This document shows, piece by piece, positions 8,566-17,159 of a stretch of 64,000 nt of DNA (position 1 is the stretch's first letter; each line of letters starts with the position of its first letter). A program made the translations under genes and the position numbers. The notes under the pieces are model-generated. The model made no database searches. It had not been told where the DNA came from and saw only the letters and a program-made list of their open reading frames with translations. The stretch is from NCBI RefSeq assembly GCF_041260665.1, contig NZ_JBGCCT010000038.1, forward strand, positions 1 to 64,000, in the 5' to 3' direction. The stretch comes from Catenulispora sp. GP43 (lineage in GTDB: Bacteria > Actinomycetota > Actinomycetes > Streptomycetales > Catenulisporaceae).

Positions 8566-9225
8566 TCAGCCGCGCTGGATCCGGTCCAGGCCGTCGAGGA
8601 TGACATCGAGCGCGAACTCGAACTCGGCGTCGTCGTCGCAGGGCCCGAGGGCGCCCGCGTGGGTGACCGCGAGGGCCAGCTCCGCGACGTACGGAAAAGC
8701 GGCGGCGAGTTCGGCGGCGATGCCGGCGGCCCCCTCGGGGCCGACGTCCGCGCCCGAGTCGTCGAAAAGGGTCTGGGTGAACCCGAGCAGCCGGCTGCCG
8801 AGGATGTGCAAGGCGTGGTGGGCCTGCGCGACGGTGAAGCCCGCCTCACGCAGGACGCGGAGCACCGTGTCGATGTAGCGCAGCCCCGCCGGCCCCGGCG
8901 CGGCTCGCGTCGCGATGGGATGCGGCGCCCAGGAGTGGGTCAGGACGACGCCGCGCGCGGCGAGTGCCATCTGACGCAGCGACGCCTTCCAGCCGGCCCC
9001 TGCGGTGTCCGTCGGGATCTCGGCGATCACCGCGTCGACCATGCCGTCGAGCAGGTCCTCCTTGTTCCGGACATGGGTGTAGAGCGACATCGCCTCCACG
9101 CCCAGCTCCTGGGCGAGCTTGCGCATGCTGATCGACTCGATGCCGTCCCGGTCCGCCAGCGCGATACCGGCGGCCACGACCCGTTGCCTGGTCAGCTGAA
9201 CGCGACGTTCGGCACCTGACACCAT
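8566..9225 (-). CDS. TetR-family regulator with TetR_C domain
   Basis: A 219-residue repressor. The helix-turn-helix lies near residues 15-58 (SMRKLAQELGVEAMSLYTHVRNKEDLL), a form typical of tetracycline-repressor-like members, followed by the all-helical TetR_C ligand domain. The ATG has AAGGAGGAGGG upstream. It is divergent from the dehydrogenase at 9331, and two tandem inverted repeats lie between them at 9242-9277. It most likely represses itself and that dehydrogenase. The inducer is unknown. Confidence 0.88.
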   Translation of the reverse strand: MVSGAERRVQLTRQRVVAAGIALADRDGIESISMRKLAQELGVEAMSLYTHVRNKEDLLDGMVDAVIAEIPTDTAGAGWKASLRQMALAARGVVLTHSWAPHPIATRAAPGPAGLRYIDTVLRVLREAGFTVAQAHHALHILGSRLLGFTQTLFDDSGADVGPEGAAGIAAELAAAFPYVAELALAVTHAGALGPCDDDAEFEFALDVILDGLDRIQRG

Positions 9226-9241
9226 GGCCCTCCTCCTTGCG

Positions 9242-9277
9242 CCCTTACAGTGTAAGGGCTACCCTTACGGCGTAAGG
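9242..9277. promoter_or_regulatory. Tandem CCTTAC-N3-GTAAGG operators
   Basis: The first site is CCCTTAC-AGT-GTAAGGG (9242-9258); the second is CCTTAC-GGC-GTAAGG (9263-9277). The centres are exactly 20 bp apart, close to two helix turns. The pair lies between the TetR gene start at 9225 and the dehydrogenase start at 9331. This is the strongest operator assignment in the window. Confidence 0.75.
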
Positions 9278-9330
9278 ACGAGAGTGAGCGTACCAGGTCG
9301 TCGGATCACGAACAGCGGGAGGACCAGCGC

Positions 9331-10341
9331 ATGACGACCGCACCAGACACCATGAAAGCCGTCGTCCAACACGGATACGGACCGCCCGAACGCGTCCTCC
9401 GGCTCGACGAGACCGCCCGGCCCACGCCCGGCGACGACGACGTCCTGATCCGCGTCCGGGCCACGAGCGTCAACACCCCGGACTCGGCCACGGTCGCCGG
9501 AGAGCCCTACATCCTCCGCCTACAAGCCGGGGCCCGACGGCCGAAGCAACCGGTCCGGGGCAGCGACGTCGCCGGCACCGTGGAGGCCGTGGGCTCGGCG
9601 GTCACCGATCTCCAGCCGGGCGACGAGGTGTTCGGGTCCCTGTGGGGCACCAAGGACTCGAACGCCGGCACCTTCGCGCAGTACACCGTCGCCCCCGGGT
9701 CCCAGCTCGCGAAGAAACCGGCCGGGCTCGGCTTCGACGAGGCCGCGGCGTCGGTCATGGCGGGACTGACCGCGCTGCTCGCGATGCGCGACGCGGGCCG
9801 GGTACAGCCCGGCGCGCACGTTCTGATCAACGGAGCCTCCGGCGGCGTCGGGACGATGGCGGTCCAGATCGCCAAGTCGCTCGGCGCCGAGGTGACGGGA
9901 GTGTGCAGCGCCCGCAACGCCGAGTTGGTCCGGTCGCTCGGCGCGGACCACGTGATCGACTACGCGGAGCAGGACTTCACCAAGAGCCAGACGCGGTACG
10001 CCGTCATCCTGGACAACGTGATGAACCACCGGCCGAAGGCCGTCGCCCGGCTGCTGACCCCCGAGGGGGTGTTCATCCCGAACAGCCTCGGGATCAACGG
10101 AGGGCTGCTGGCGGCCCTGCCGAGGATGGCGCGCGCCGCGCTGATGGGCAAAGGCTCCACCACGGTCAAGTTCGTCATGCTCGCCGTGAACCGCGAGGAC
10201 CTGACCGCGCTCGCCGATCTCCTGGAGACCGGCGAGGTCCGAACTGTCATCGAGCGGACCTATCCGTTCGACGAGACCGCCACCGCCGTGGCACACGTGT
10301 TGGGACACCACGCCATCGGCAAGGTCGCCATCACCGTGTAG
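9331..10341 (+). CDS. NAD(P)-dependent alcohol dehydrogenase, quinone-oxidoreductase type
   Basis: A 336-residue medium-chain dehydrogenase/reductase. It has an N-terminal GroES-like fold (MKAVVQHGYGPPERVL), a GSDVAGTVEAVG segment, and a Rossmann domain with NGASGGVGTMAVQIAKSLGA near residues 168-187. The zinc-ligand cysteines of classical alcohol dehydrogenases are missing, so it belongs to the zinc-free quinone oxidoreductase branch. The ATG follows GGGAGGACC. It is divergent from the TetR gene with tandem operators between, which suggests induction by a small hydrophobic or electrophilic compound. Confidence 0.86.
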   Translation: MTTAPDTMKAVVQHGYGPPERVLRLDETARPTPGDDDVLIRVRATSVNTPDSATVAGEPYILRLQAGARRPKQPVRGSDVAGTVEAVGSAVTDLQPGDEVFGSLWGTKDSNAGTFAQYTVAPGSQLAKKPAGLGFDEAAASVMAGLTALLAMRDAGRVQPGAHVLINGASGGVGTMAVQIAKSLGAEVTGVCSARNAELVRSLGADHVIDYAEQDFTKSQTRYAVILDNVMNHRPKAVARLLTPEGVFIPNSLGINGGLLAALPRMARAALMGKGSTTVKFVMLAVNREDLTALADLLETGEVRTVIERTYPFDETATAVAHVLGHHAIGKVAITV

Positions 10342-10391
10342 GCCTCGGCATGACCGTCTAGGGCCTCGGCCCGGTGTTCCCAGATGTACGC

Positions 10392-11372
10392 CTAGAACAG
10401 CGTCGGCGTGTCGTAGACCAGCGGCCGCCGACGCTCCACCGTCCGCACCCCGGCCGGACCGGGATCGGAGCCGTCCACATCCGCCACCGGCACCGGCACC
10501 GGCACCGTGTGCCGTCCGGCCAGCAGCCGCGTGTCGAGCAGCAGCGGCGCGCCGCCGCCCTCAGCCGCCAGGAACAGGTGCTTGCCGATCACCGACCGCA
10601 CCTCGCCGGCCAGGCTGCCGCTGTCGTCCAGGGCCTGGACCTCGCGGTAGGTCGCCGGGGCGCCGTCGCCGAGCCCGAAGAAGGCGGTGTTGTCGACCAG
10701 CGGACCGTCGGGGAAGGCGTCGAGGCTGTGGTCGGCCAGCATCCGCAGCGCCTTGCTCCGGCCTTCGGTGAGCGCCGAGCGCAGCCCGTCCGTCTCCGGC
10801 AGGCCCCACCACGCCTCGACCTTGGCCCGCGAGCGGTACCGCTCCTTGGCCAGGCCGGAAGCCGAGACCGTGAGTTCGGCGCGGCGGGCGGCCGGAAGCG
10901 TGCCGGTGGCGATCACCGTGTAGCCGATCGCGCCCTGCTCCAGCAGCCGGGCCACGCCGCGCTGCACGCCGGTGATCCCGACCTTCAGCATGCCGGGCGC
11001 GAACCACGCCAGATACAGCTGGTAGGAGCGGCCGTCGTCGGTGATCCGGTCCCGGGCGACGGCCAGGCCGTGGTCGCGGTTCTGGCAGGCCGGGCACTGC
11101 GCCAGCGTGGCCGCGCCGTCGATGTCGGCGTCGTCGGCACACGGGGTACGGCCTTTCCCGGGCGCGGTCCAGCCGATGCAGCGGCGGCGCCCGGACCAGG
11201 TCAGGGCCAGGCGCGTGCCCGGACTCAGCGCTTTGAGACGCAAGTCGCCGCCCTCGACCGAGGTCAGCGCGGGCTTCTCCTCGAACCAGCTCAGACCGGT
11301 ACAGAGGCGGTCAGGCGCCGGCGAGGGTGCGGGGACTGAGACAGGGTTCGGATTCGCGGGCACGTCTTCCAT
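10392..11372 (-). CDS. DUF2797 protein
   Basis: A 326-residue protein of the DUF2797 family, common in actinomycetes and of unknown function. Visible features are a cysteine cluster (CIGW...C...CPACQNRDH, about residues 68-95) that could bind metal, followed by a YQLYLAWFAPGMLKVGIT segment recalling GIY-YIG nuclease folds. I place the start at the ATG at 11372 (MEDVPANP) because a longer frame would overlap the TetR gene at 11426-12025 and has no family similarity. It follows the TetR gene by 53 bp on the same strand. Confidence 0.75.
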   Translation of the reverse strand: MEDVPANPNPVSVPAPSPAPDRLCTGLSWFEEKPALTSVEGGDLRLKALSPGTRLALTWSGRRRCIGWTAPGKGRTPCADDADIDGAATLAQCPACQNRDHGLAVARDRITDDGRSYQLYLAWFAPGMLKVGITGVQRGVARLLEQGAIGYTVIATGTLPAARRAELTVSASGLAKERYRSRAKVEAWWGLPETDGLRSALTEGRSKALRMLADHSLDAFPDGPLVDNTAFFGLGDGAPATYREVQALDDSGSLAGEVRSVIGKHLFLAAEGGGAPLLLDTRLLAGRHTVPVPVPVADVDGSDPGPAGVRTVERRRPLVYDTPTLF

Positions 11373-11425
11373 TGTGGGCGACGATAGACCACCGCACCGA
11401 CAGTCGTTCTCGACGGCCCCGCCGA

Positions 11426-12025
11426 CTACTCGTGCGAAGTCTCCGCCCGCGGTACCCGCAGCCCCTCCAGCAGCACATCGGCCATCAGCGCCGGGTTCCC
11501 GCCGGCCACGATCGCCTGCCCCATCCCGCACATCAGGGCGTCGAAGTCCTCCAGACCCAGATCGCCGCGCACCACGCCGGCCTCCTGGGCCCGCTTCACC
11601 ATCGCCAGCTTCCGCTCGTGCAGGTCCTGGCGGTAGTACACGCACTCGTCGAGCTGGTTGTCGGCCAGCACCTGCATCTGGAACGACTCGCGCAGCCCGA
11701 TGTCCTCGCCCATCACCTGCGCGATGTCCTGGATGAAGCGGCGCAGCGCGCTGGCCGGGTCGCAGTGCTGCATGGTCTGCTCAGCCCGGTTGATCGTCGT
11801 CTCCACGCGGTGCTGGACCAGCTCGACGGTCAGCGCCTCCTTGGTCGGGAAGTGCCGGTAGACGGTGCCGACGCCGAGCCCGGCGCGGTGGGCCACCTCG
11901 TCCATCTGCAGCGACATGCCGTCGACGCGGAACAGGTCGTCGGCGGCGGCGACGATCGCCTCCCGGTTGCGCCGGGCGTCGGCGCGCAGGGGACGGCTCG
12001 TGGGCGGTGTCTGCGACAGGACCAT
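11426..12025 (-). CDS. TetR-family regulator of the adjacent exporter
   Basis: A 199-residue TetR protein. The helix-turn-helix is near residues 18-62 (LQMDEVAHRAGLGVGTVYRHFPTKEAL), with a C-terminal ligand domain of the SbtR-like type. The ATG at 12025 lies 14 nt after a GGAGG box; a GTG at 12040 sits almost on that box, so the start is uncertain. It is divergent from the DHA2 exporter at 12163, the classic arrangement for an efflux repressor. The shared region holds repeats of TTAACCGGAA. Confidence 0.87.
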   Translation of the reverse strand: MVLSQTPPTSRPLRADARRNREAIVAAADDLFRVDGMSLQMDEVAHRAGLGVGTVYRHFPTKEALTVELVQHRVETTINRAEQTMQHCDPASALRRFIQDIAQVMGEDIGLRESFQMQVLADNQLDECVYYRQDLHERKLAMVKRAQEAGVVRGDLGLEDFDALMCGMGQAIVAGGNPALMADVLLEGLRVPRAETSHE

Positions 12026-12050
12026 GGTTGAACGGTACACCTCCCCTTAA

Positions 12051-12127
12051 TTAACCGGAAGCTGACCTCCGTTTCCACTTGACAACCGGAGGGACGGTTC
12101 CGCTACTGTCTCAGCTGTTAACCGGAA
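12051..12127 (+). promoter_or_regulatory. Exporter promoter flanked by TTAACCGGAA repeats
   Basis: TTAACCGGAA occurs exactly at 12051-12060 and 12118-12127, with a variant ACAACCGGA at 12082-12090. A TTGACA -35 box is at 12079-12084 and TACTGT at 12104-12109 is a possible -10 (19-bp spacing). CGGTTCCG (12095-12102) and CGGAACCG (12123-12130) form an inverted repeat. The TetR regulator probably binds here and controls both directions. Which element is the core operator is not clear. Confidence 0.45.
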
Positions 12128-12162
12128 CCGTAATTCACCTTCCGTTTTTAGGGGATGTCTCC

Positions 12163-13695
12163 ATGTCAGCAGCTGCAGCGAACGCAGCCACGGCCCCGCT
12201 GAGCGGCCGCGCGATCAACCGCGGAGCGGCTCTGGGGCTGCTCGCGGTCACGCAGTTCGTCTTGATCCTGGACGCCGGCATCGTCGGCGTCGCGCTGCCG
12301 TCCCTGGTCAAGGGTCTCGGCTTCGCACAGGCCGACTTGTCCTGGGTCACCAACGCCTACACCCTGATGTTCGGCGGGTTCCTGCTCCTGGGCGGGCGGC
12401 TGGCCGACTACCTGGGCCGCCGCCGGATGTTCATGGGCGGCCTGATCCTGTTCTCGGTGGCCTCGCTGGCCGGCTCGGTGTCCCCGGACCCCGGCTTCCT
12501 GATCGGCGCCCGCGCCGTCCAGGGCTTCGCCGCCGCGGTGGTCTCCCCCGCCGCGCTGTCCCTGCTGCTGATCTCCTTCCCGGACAACACCGACGAGGAG
12601 AAGGCCGAGCGCAACAAGGCGCTGGGCGTGTGGGGCGCGGTGGCCGGGGCCGGCGGCGCCGTCGGCCTGATCCTGGGCGGCATGCTCACCGACTGGTTCG
12701 GCTGGCAGGCCTGCTTCTGGGTCAACGTCCCGATCGGTGTGATCGCCGCGCTGCTCGCGCCGCGCATCCTGCCGGTGGGCTCGCCCAGCGGGCAGCGCTC
12801 CGGGTTCGACCTGGCCGGCGCGTTCACCGTCACCGCGGGCCTGGCCGGGATCGTGTTCGTGCTCGTCAACGCCCAGAAGGTGGGCTGGACCTCGCCGGAG
12901 ACGCTGGGCCTGGGCGCGGTCGGCGTGCTCCTGCTGGTCGCCTTCGTGGTCATCGAGCAGCGGACCAAGCAGCCGCTGGTGCCGCTGTCGATCTTCCGGC
13001 GGCCGGTGCTGCGCGGGGCCAACGTGGCCTCGATGCTGCAGGTCATGGGCCTGATGCCGGCGTTCTTCTTCATGACCCTGTACACCCAGCAGGTCCTGGG
13101 CTACTCGCCGCTGAAGTCGGGCCTGTCGCTGGTGCCGATCGCGGTGGCGATCATGGTGGCCGCCACGGCCGCCGGACAGCTGGTGGCCAAGGTCGGGATC
13201 AAGGCCACCACGGTGGCGGGCATGGTCGTGATGGCCGCCGGCCTGCTGTGGGTCAGCGGGATGCCGGCGAACGGCAGCTACGTCACCGACCTGCTGCTGC
13301 CGCAGATCGTGATCGGCCTGGGCGGCGGCATGGCCTGGGTGGCCCTGACCGTGGCCGGCACCGCCGGCGCCTCCGAGGAGGAGTCGGGCCTGGCCTCGGG
13401 CCTGCTGAACACCGCCCAGCAGGTCGGCGGCGCGCTCGGCCTGGCGATCCTGGCCGCGGTGGCCTCGGCCCGCACCTCGCACCTGTTCGGCACCGGCGAC
13501 AACCCGGCGCAGGCGCTGTCCGGCGGCTTCGGCACGGCGCTGCTGGTCGGCGCGGGCCTGGGCGTGCTGGCCGCGCTCGCGACGCTGTTCCTGCTGCCCG
13601 GCAAGAACGCGATGCCGGCGGTCGACGAGCACGCGATCGAGCTCGCCGAGGAGACCGACCACGTCGCCATCCTGCCGGTGCACGCCGACGCGTGA
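12163..13695 (+). CDS. MFS drug exporter, DHA2 (EmrB/QacA) family
   Basis: A 510-residue, 14-segment transporter expected to export drugs in exchange for protons. After a cytoplasmic N-terminus it has LDAGIVGVALPSL in helix 1 (the family motif LDxTIVNVALP, here altered), the motif A segment GGRLADYLGRRRMF and the helix-5 antiporter motif region GAVAGAGGAVGLILGG. The ATG at 12163 follows AGGGG by 9 nt; an upstream in-frame ATG at 12079 would run over the promoter. A strong hairpin follows at 13721. It is controlled by the divergent TetR gene, by inference. Confidence 0.9.
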   Translation: MSAAAANAATAPLSGRAINRGAALGLLAVTQFVLILDAGIVGVALPSLVKGLGFAQADLSWVTNAYTLMFGGFLLLGGRLADYLGRRRMFMGGLILFSVASLAGSVSPDPGFLIGARAVQGFAAAVVSPAALSLLLISFPDNTDEEKAERNKALGVWGAVAGAGGAVGLILGGMLTDWFGWQACFWVNVPIGVIAALLAPRILPVGSPSGQRSGFDLAGAFTVTAGLAGIVFVLVNAQKVGWTSPETLGLGAVGVLLLVAFVVIEQRTKQPLVPLSIFRRPVLRGANVASMLQVMGLMPAFFFMTLYTQQVLGYSPLKSGLSLVPIAVAIMVAATAAGQLVAKVGIKATTVAGMVVMAAGLLWVSGMPANGSYVTDLLLPQIVIGLGGGMAWVALTVAGTAGASEEESGLASGLLNTAQQVGGALGLAILAAVASARTSHLFGTGDNPAQALSGGFGTALLVGAGLGVLAALATLFLLPGKNAMPAVDEHAIELAEETDHVAILPVHADA

Positions 13696-13720
13696 ACCTG
13701 GGGCGGTAGCCCGCGGCACG

Positions 13721-13769
13721 CACGCCGAAGCCCGGCGTCAGGGAGGACCTGGCGCCGGGCTTCGGCGTG
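13721..13769 (+). terminator. Strong hairpin terminator after the exporter
   Basis: Perfect 17-bp arms (13721-13737 and 13753-13769, beginning CACGCCGAAG) with a 15-nt loop, 25 bp after the exporter stop. It lacks a T-tract but is one of the longest perfect stems in the window. It separates the exporter from the glyoxalase-like gene. Confidence 0.75.
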
Positions 13770-13814
13770 TGCTCAGGACAGGCAGCGCCGGGCCACTGCG
13801 GGTAGCGTCGCAGC

Positions 13815-14180
13815 ATGTTCGAAAACACGAAGGCCTTCAGCGGCTTCTCCGTGAACGACATCCCCGCCGCCAAGAAGTTCTACGGCGAGACTCTGGGCAT
13901 CCCGGTCACCGAGGCCGGCGGCATGCTCCGCCTGCACGTCGGCGGCGACACCGAGATCATGATCTATCCCAAGGGCGCGGCCCACACGCCGGCCAGCTTC
14001 ACCATCCTGAACTTCCCCGTCGACGATATCGAGGCCGCGGTGAAGAGCCTGGGCGACCGCGGCGTGGAGTTCGAGCGGCTGCCCGGCGTCGACGAGGACG
14101 GGATCAGCCGGCTCGGCGGCCCGTTGATCGCCTGGTTCAAGGACCCGGCAGGGAACTGGCTGGCGGTGCTCCAAGAGTAA
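13815..14180 (+). CDS. VOC (glyoxalase/bleomycin-resistance fold) protein
   Basis: A 121-residue single-domain protein of the vicinal oxygen chelate superfamily, with two beta-alpha-beta-beta-beta units: FSVNDIPAAKKFYGETLGIPV at the N-terminus and the second unit ending in FKDPAGNWLAVLQE, where the final Glu is a usual metal ligand. The family includes dioxygenases, isomerases and resistance proteins, so the function is not fixed. It ends 10 bp before a flavin oxidase gene and the two are likely co-transcribed. Confidence 0.8.
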   Translation: MFENTKAFSGFSVNDIPAAKKFYGETLGIPVTEAGGMLRLHVGGDTEIMIYPKGAAHTPASFTILNFPVDDIEAAVKSLGDRGVEFERLPGVDEDGISRLGGPLIAWFKDPAGNWLAVLQE

Positions 14181-14190
14181 GGACACGACG

Positions 14191-15585
14191 ATGTCCGGTC
14201 ACATCGGCGGCACATACCCCAACTTCTCGGGACGGGTCGTCACCGAGGCCGACCCCGACCCCGACTACGACAGCGTCCGCATGGTCTGGAACGGGGCGAT
14301 CGACCACCGGCCCGCCGCCGTCGCGCAGTGTCAGAACGCGCAGGACGTGGCCGCGGCGCTGATCGCGGCCCGCATCCGCGGCCTGGACGTCTCGGTGCGC
14401 GGCGGCGGACACAACTTCGCCGGCAACGCCGTCTGGCCCGACGCGCTGACCGTCGATCTGCGGGCGATGTCCGCGGTGCGGGTCGACCCCGTCACACGAA
14501 CGGCGTACTGCCAGGGCGGCGCCCTGCTGTCCGACCTGGACACCGCCACCCAGAACCTCGGCCTGGCGGTGCCGGCCGGGACGGTCAGCCACACCGGCGT
14601 CGGCGGGCTGACCCTCGGCGGCGGATTCGGTTGGCTGACCCGGGAGCACGGTCTGAGCATCGACAACCTGCGCTCGGCCGAGGTCGTGCTGGCCGACGGC
14701 CGGATCGTCGAGGCCTGCGCGGACTCCCATCCGGACCTGTACTGGGCGATCCGGGGCGGCGGCGGGAACTTCGGCGTGGTCACCGAGTTCCGGTTCGACC
14801 TGCACCCGGTCGGGCCGATCGTGCAGGTGGGGCTGCTGTTCTGGCCGCTCTCGCAGGGGACCGAGGCGCTGCGCACGATGCGCGAAACGCTGGAGAGCCT
14901 GCCGGCGGGCTTCGCGGCGATGCTGGGGATCGGGATGAACGCACCGCCGGCGCCGTTCGTCCCCGAGCGGTTCCACCTGGCGCCCGGACACGCGCTGATC
15001 ATCGTCGGCTTCGGGGCCCCGGACGTCCACGAGAAGGTCGTCGCCGGGGTCCGGGAACAGCTGCCGCCGTTGTTCGACCTGGTCACGCCGATGCCCTACA
15101 CCGCGTTGCAATCGCTGCTCGACGACGCCGCGCCGCCCGGGATCCTCGCCTATGAACGGGCGCTGTACCTCGACGCACTTACCGACGACGCGATCGAGGT
15201 GATGAAGGAGTTCTCCGGAAGGAAGAGCTCTCCCATGTCCTTCGCCCCGGTCTTCACTCTCGACGGCGCCTATACAGCGGTCGACGATGACGCCACCGCC
15301 TTCAGCGGGCTGCGGCGTCCCACCTATGCGGTGAACTTCGCCTGTATCGCGCCGGCGCCGGAGCTGCTGGCCGCGGACATCGAGTGGGTCAAGGAGTACT
15401 GGCAGGCGCTGCTTCCGTTCTCCCGGGGCGCCGGCAGTTACGTGAACTTCATGGTCGAGCCGGACCAGGAGCGGGTCGTCGCCGCGTACGGAGCCGACAA
15501 GTACCGGCGGCTGGCGGCGATCAAGAGGGAGTACGACCCGGAGAACCTGTTCCGGCACAACGCCAACATCAAGCCGGCAGCCTGA
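14191..15585 (+). CDS. FAD-linked oxidoreductase (PCMH domain, BBE C-terminus)
   Basis: A 464-residue flavin oxidase of the berberine-bridge/6-hydroxynicotine oxidase family. The PCMH FAD domain (about residues 38-205) contains RGGGHNFAGN, where His74 should carry the covalent flavin, and GVGGLTLGGGFGWL. The second attachment cysteine of bicovalent members is absent at the expected place (TVSHTGVGG), so a single His linkage is predicted. The C-terminus has the BBE signature YDPENLFRHNANI. RBS AAGGA precedes the ATG. No signal peptide is evident. The substrate is unknown. Confidence 0.86.
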   Translation: MSGHIGGTYPNFSGRVVTEADPDPDYDSVRMVWNGAIDHRPAAVAQCQNAQDVAAALIAARIRGLDVSVRGGGHNFAGNAVWPDALTVDLRAMSAVRVDPVTRTAYCQGGALLSDLDTATQNLGLAVPAGTVSHTGVGGLTLGGGFGWLTREHGLSIDNLRSAEVVLADGRIVEACADSHPDLYWAIRGGGGNFGVVTEFRFDLHPVGPIVQVGLLFWPLSQGTEALRTMRETLESLPAGFAAMLGIGMNAPPAPFVPERFHLAPGHALIIVGFGAPDVHEKVVAGVREQLPPLFDLVTPMPYTALQSLLDDAAPPGILAYERALYLDALTDDAIEVMKEFSGRKSSPMSFAPVFTLDGAYTAVDDDATAFSGLRRPTYAVNFACIAPAPELLAADIEWVKEYWQALLPFSRGAGSYVNFMVEPDQERVVAAYGADKYRRLAAIKREYDPENLFRHNANIKPAA

Positions 15586-15624
15586 TCGTCATATAGGTAT
15601 ATAGGTCGACCCACGCTTCCGGCA

Positions 15625-15652
15625 CGCGGACGGCCCCCCGAGGCCCTCCGCG
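15625..15652. terminator. Hairpin between convergent genes
   Basis: Arms of 11 nt (CGCGGACGGCC and GGCCCTCCGCG) with one C-C mismatch and a 6-nt loop. It lies between the plus-strand flavin oxidase and the minus-strand SCP2 gene and may end transcription from both sides. Confidence 0.5.
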
Positions 15653-15677
15653 CGCCGTCGCGCTTATCAATGATCGA

Positions 15678-16166
15678 CTACTTGCCGCCCGGAATCGCGA
15701 ACCACCCCGCCACGGACGCGGCGAACATCATGTCCCCGCCGACCTTCAGCTTGCCCTTCAAGAACAGTTCGACGCCGCCGGCACCGCCGGTGACCAGGCG
15801 CAGGAACGGCACGCCGTCCGCGGTGATGGTGGCGCGCGGGTGCTCGGTGAGCTCCTTGGACGTCGTGCACACGCCGTCCTTGATGGACGCCTGGTAGGTG
15901 TCCTTCGCGCCGTCCGGGCCGCCGGTGATGACGAAGTGCACCGCGACGGTCTGGCCCTTGGCCTTGTCGGCGCGGAAGTGGTCGCCCATGCGGCGGAAGA
16001 TCTCGTCGAGCACCTGGCCGCGCAGCGCGCCGTCGGACAGCACCTCGCGCAGCTCGGCGTCGGAGAGCTGGCCGACCATGCCGGCCAGCTGGTTCGGATC
16101 GGCGCCGGCCAGTTCGACGGGCAGGCCGGAGGGCTGGGTGTCGGTAGAGGCATGGGCATCGGTCAT
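15678..16166 (-). CDS. SCP2 sterol-binding domain protein
   Basis: A 162-residue protein whose C-terminal two-thirds match the SCP2 sterol-carrier fold: KGQTVAVHFVITG, DTYQASIKDGVCT, ATITADGVPFLRLVTG and FLKGKLKVGGD. Such proteins bind lipids or acyl-CoAs in a hydrophobic tunnel. The N-terminal 50 residues (QLAGMVGQLSDAELREVL) may be a helical cap. No signal or membrane segment is seen, so it is cytoplasmic. It is divergent from a hydratase-2-like MaoC gene and an SDR, which together match the domains of eukaryotic MFE-2. Confidence 0.85.
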   Translation of the reverse strand: MTDAHASTDTQPSGLPVELAGADPNQLAGMVGQLSDAELREVLSDGALRGQVLDEIFRRMGDHFRADKAKGQTVAVHFVITGGPDGAKDTYQASIKDGVCTTSKELTEHPRATITADGVPFLRLVTGGAGGVELFLKGKLKVGGDMMFAASVAGWFAIPGGK

Positions 16167-16267
16167 GGCGGGTGGGTTCCCCTCTGGATCGTTACATCAT
16201 TCTACGGTACGTTCAGTTGCGTCACAGTGTTCTCCGGCAGCGCGGCGTCCGCAAGGGGGCAACGGCA

Positions 16268-17110
16268 ATGAGCTTCAACCTGGAGGCGCTCGGCGTCTGG
16301 ACCGAGCCGAAGCACTTCACCGTCGGGCAGGAGCGGGTCGCCGCCTATGCCGCGGCGACCAACGACCCGATCCCCGAGCACCGCTCCGGCGAGCTGGCCC
16401 CGCCGGTGTTCGCGGTGGTCCCGGCCTTCGAGTCCAGCGCCGAGGCGGTCCTGGCGGTGGCCCCGCCGGAACTGCTGATGATGCTGGTCCACGGCGAGCA
16501 GGACTTCTTCTACCACCGGCCGATCACCCCGGGCCTGGAGCTGGTGACCCGCTCGGCGCCGCTGGGCGTGCGCCAGACCTCGGCCGGCGTCGTGGTCGCG
16601 GTGAAGTCCGAGACCCGCACCGCCGCCGGCGACCTGGTCAACGAGCAGTGGATGTCCACCTTCTTCCGCGGGGCGCAGGGCGAAGCCGGCGGCGGCGAGC
16701 ACGCCCCGGGCCACACCCTGGCCGAGGAGATCCGCGCCGCCGAACCCGCCGGCGAGGCCAAGCAACACGTCGACGCCGACCAGACGGCGCGCTACGCCGA
16801 ACCGTCCGGCGACCACAACCCGATCCACCTGGACCCGGACTTCGCCCAGGCCGTGGGCCTGCCCGGCATCATCAACCACGGCCTGTGCACGATGGCGTTC
16901 GCCTCGCACGCGGTCCTCGGCGTCACCGAAAACGACCCTCGCAACCTGGAGCGGCTGGCTGTACGTTTCGCCAAGCCGGTCCTGCCGGGGCAGGACATCA
17001 GCACCCGGGTATGGACGGCCGGCGGGCCCGGCGGCTTCGCCTTCGAGACGTCCTCGGACAGCGACGTGGTCGTGATCAAGGACGGCCTCGCGGTGTTCCG
17101 CCAGTCGTAG
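16268..17110 (+). CDS. MaoC-like double-hotdog enoyl-CoA hydratase (hydratase 2 type)
   Basis: A 280-residue protein with two hotdog folds: an N-terminal MaoC_dehydratase_N-like half (residues 1-130) and a catalytic C-terminal MaoC half. The hydratase-2 motif GDHNPIHLDP gives the catalytic Asp182 and His187. The length fits the eukaryotic hydratase-2 module and bacterial (R)-specific enoyl-CoA hydratases. The ATG at 16268 was chosen because homology begins at MSFN; an upstream in-frame start would run through the promoter. An SDR follows 49 bp downstream, probably in the same operon. Confidence 0.86.
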   Translation: MSFNLEALGVWTEPKHFTVGQERVAAYAAATNDPIPEHRSGELAPPVFAVVPAFESSAEAVLAVAPPELLMMLVHGEQDFFYHRPITPGLELVTRSAPLGVRQTSAGVVVAVKSETRTAAGDLVNEQWMSTFFRGAQGEAGGGEHAPGHTLAEEIRAAEPAGEAKQHVDADQTARYAEPSGDHNPIHLDPDFAQAVGLPGIINHGLCTMAFASHAVLGVTENDPRNLERLAVRFAKPVLPGQDISTRVWTAGGPGGFAFETSSDSDVVVIKDGLAVFRQS

Positions 17111-17159
17111 TCGCACCCATCACCATCATTACCACCCTCACCAAAGCCAAGGAGCGTAC

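Noticed and set aside
12047..12054. TTAATTAA between TetR and exporter genes as a second ROK site
   Set aside because: It matches the sugar-promoter palindrome but overlaps the TTAACCGGAA repeat and lacks the same promoter setting, so chance is more likely.
8566..15585. Possible biosynthetic gene cluster (regulators, exporter, flavin oxidase)
   Set aside because: No core synthase (PKS, NRPS, terpene, lanthipeptide) is present anywhere in the window.
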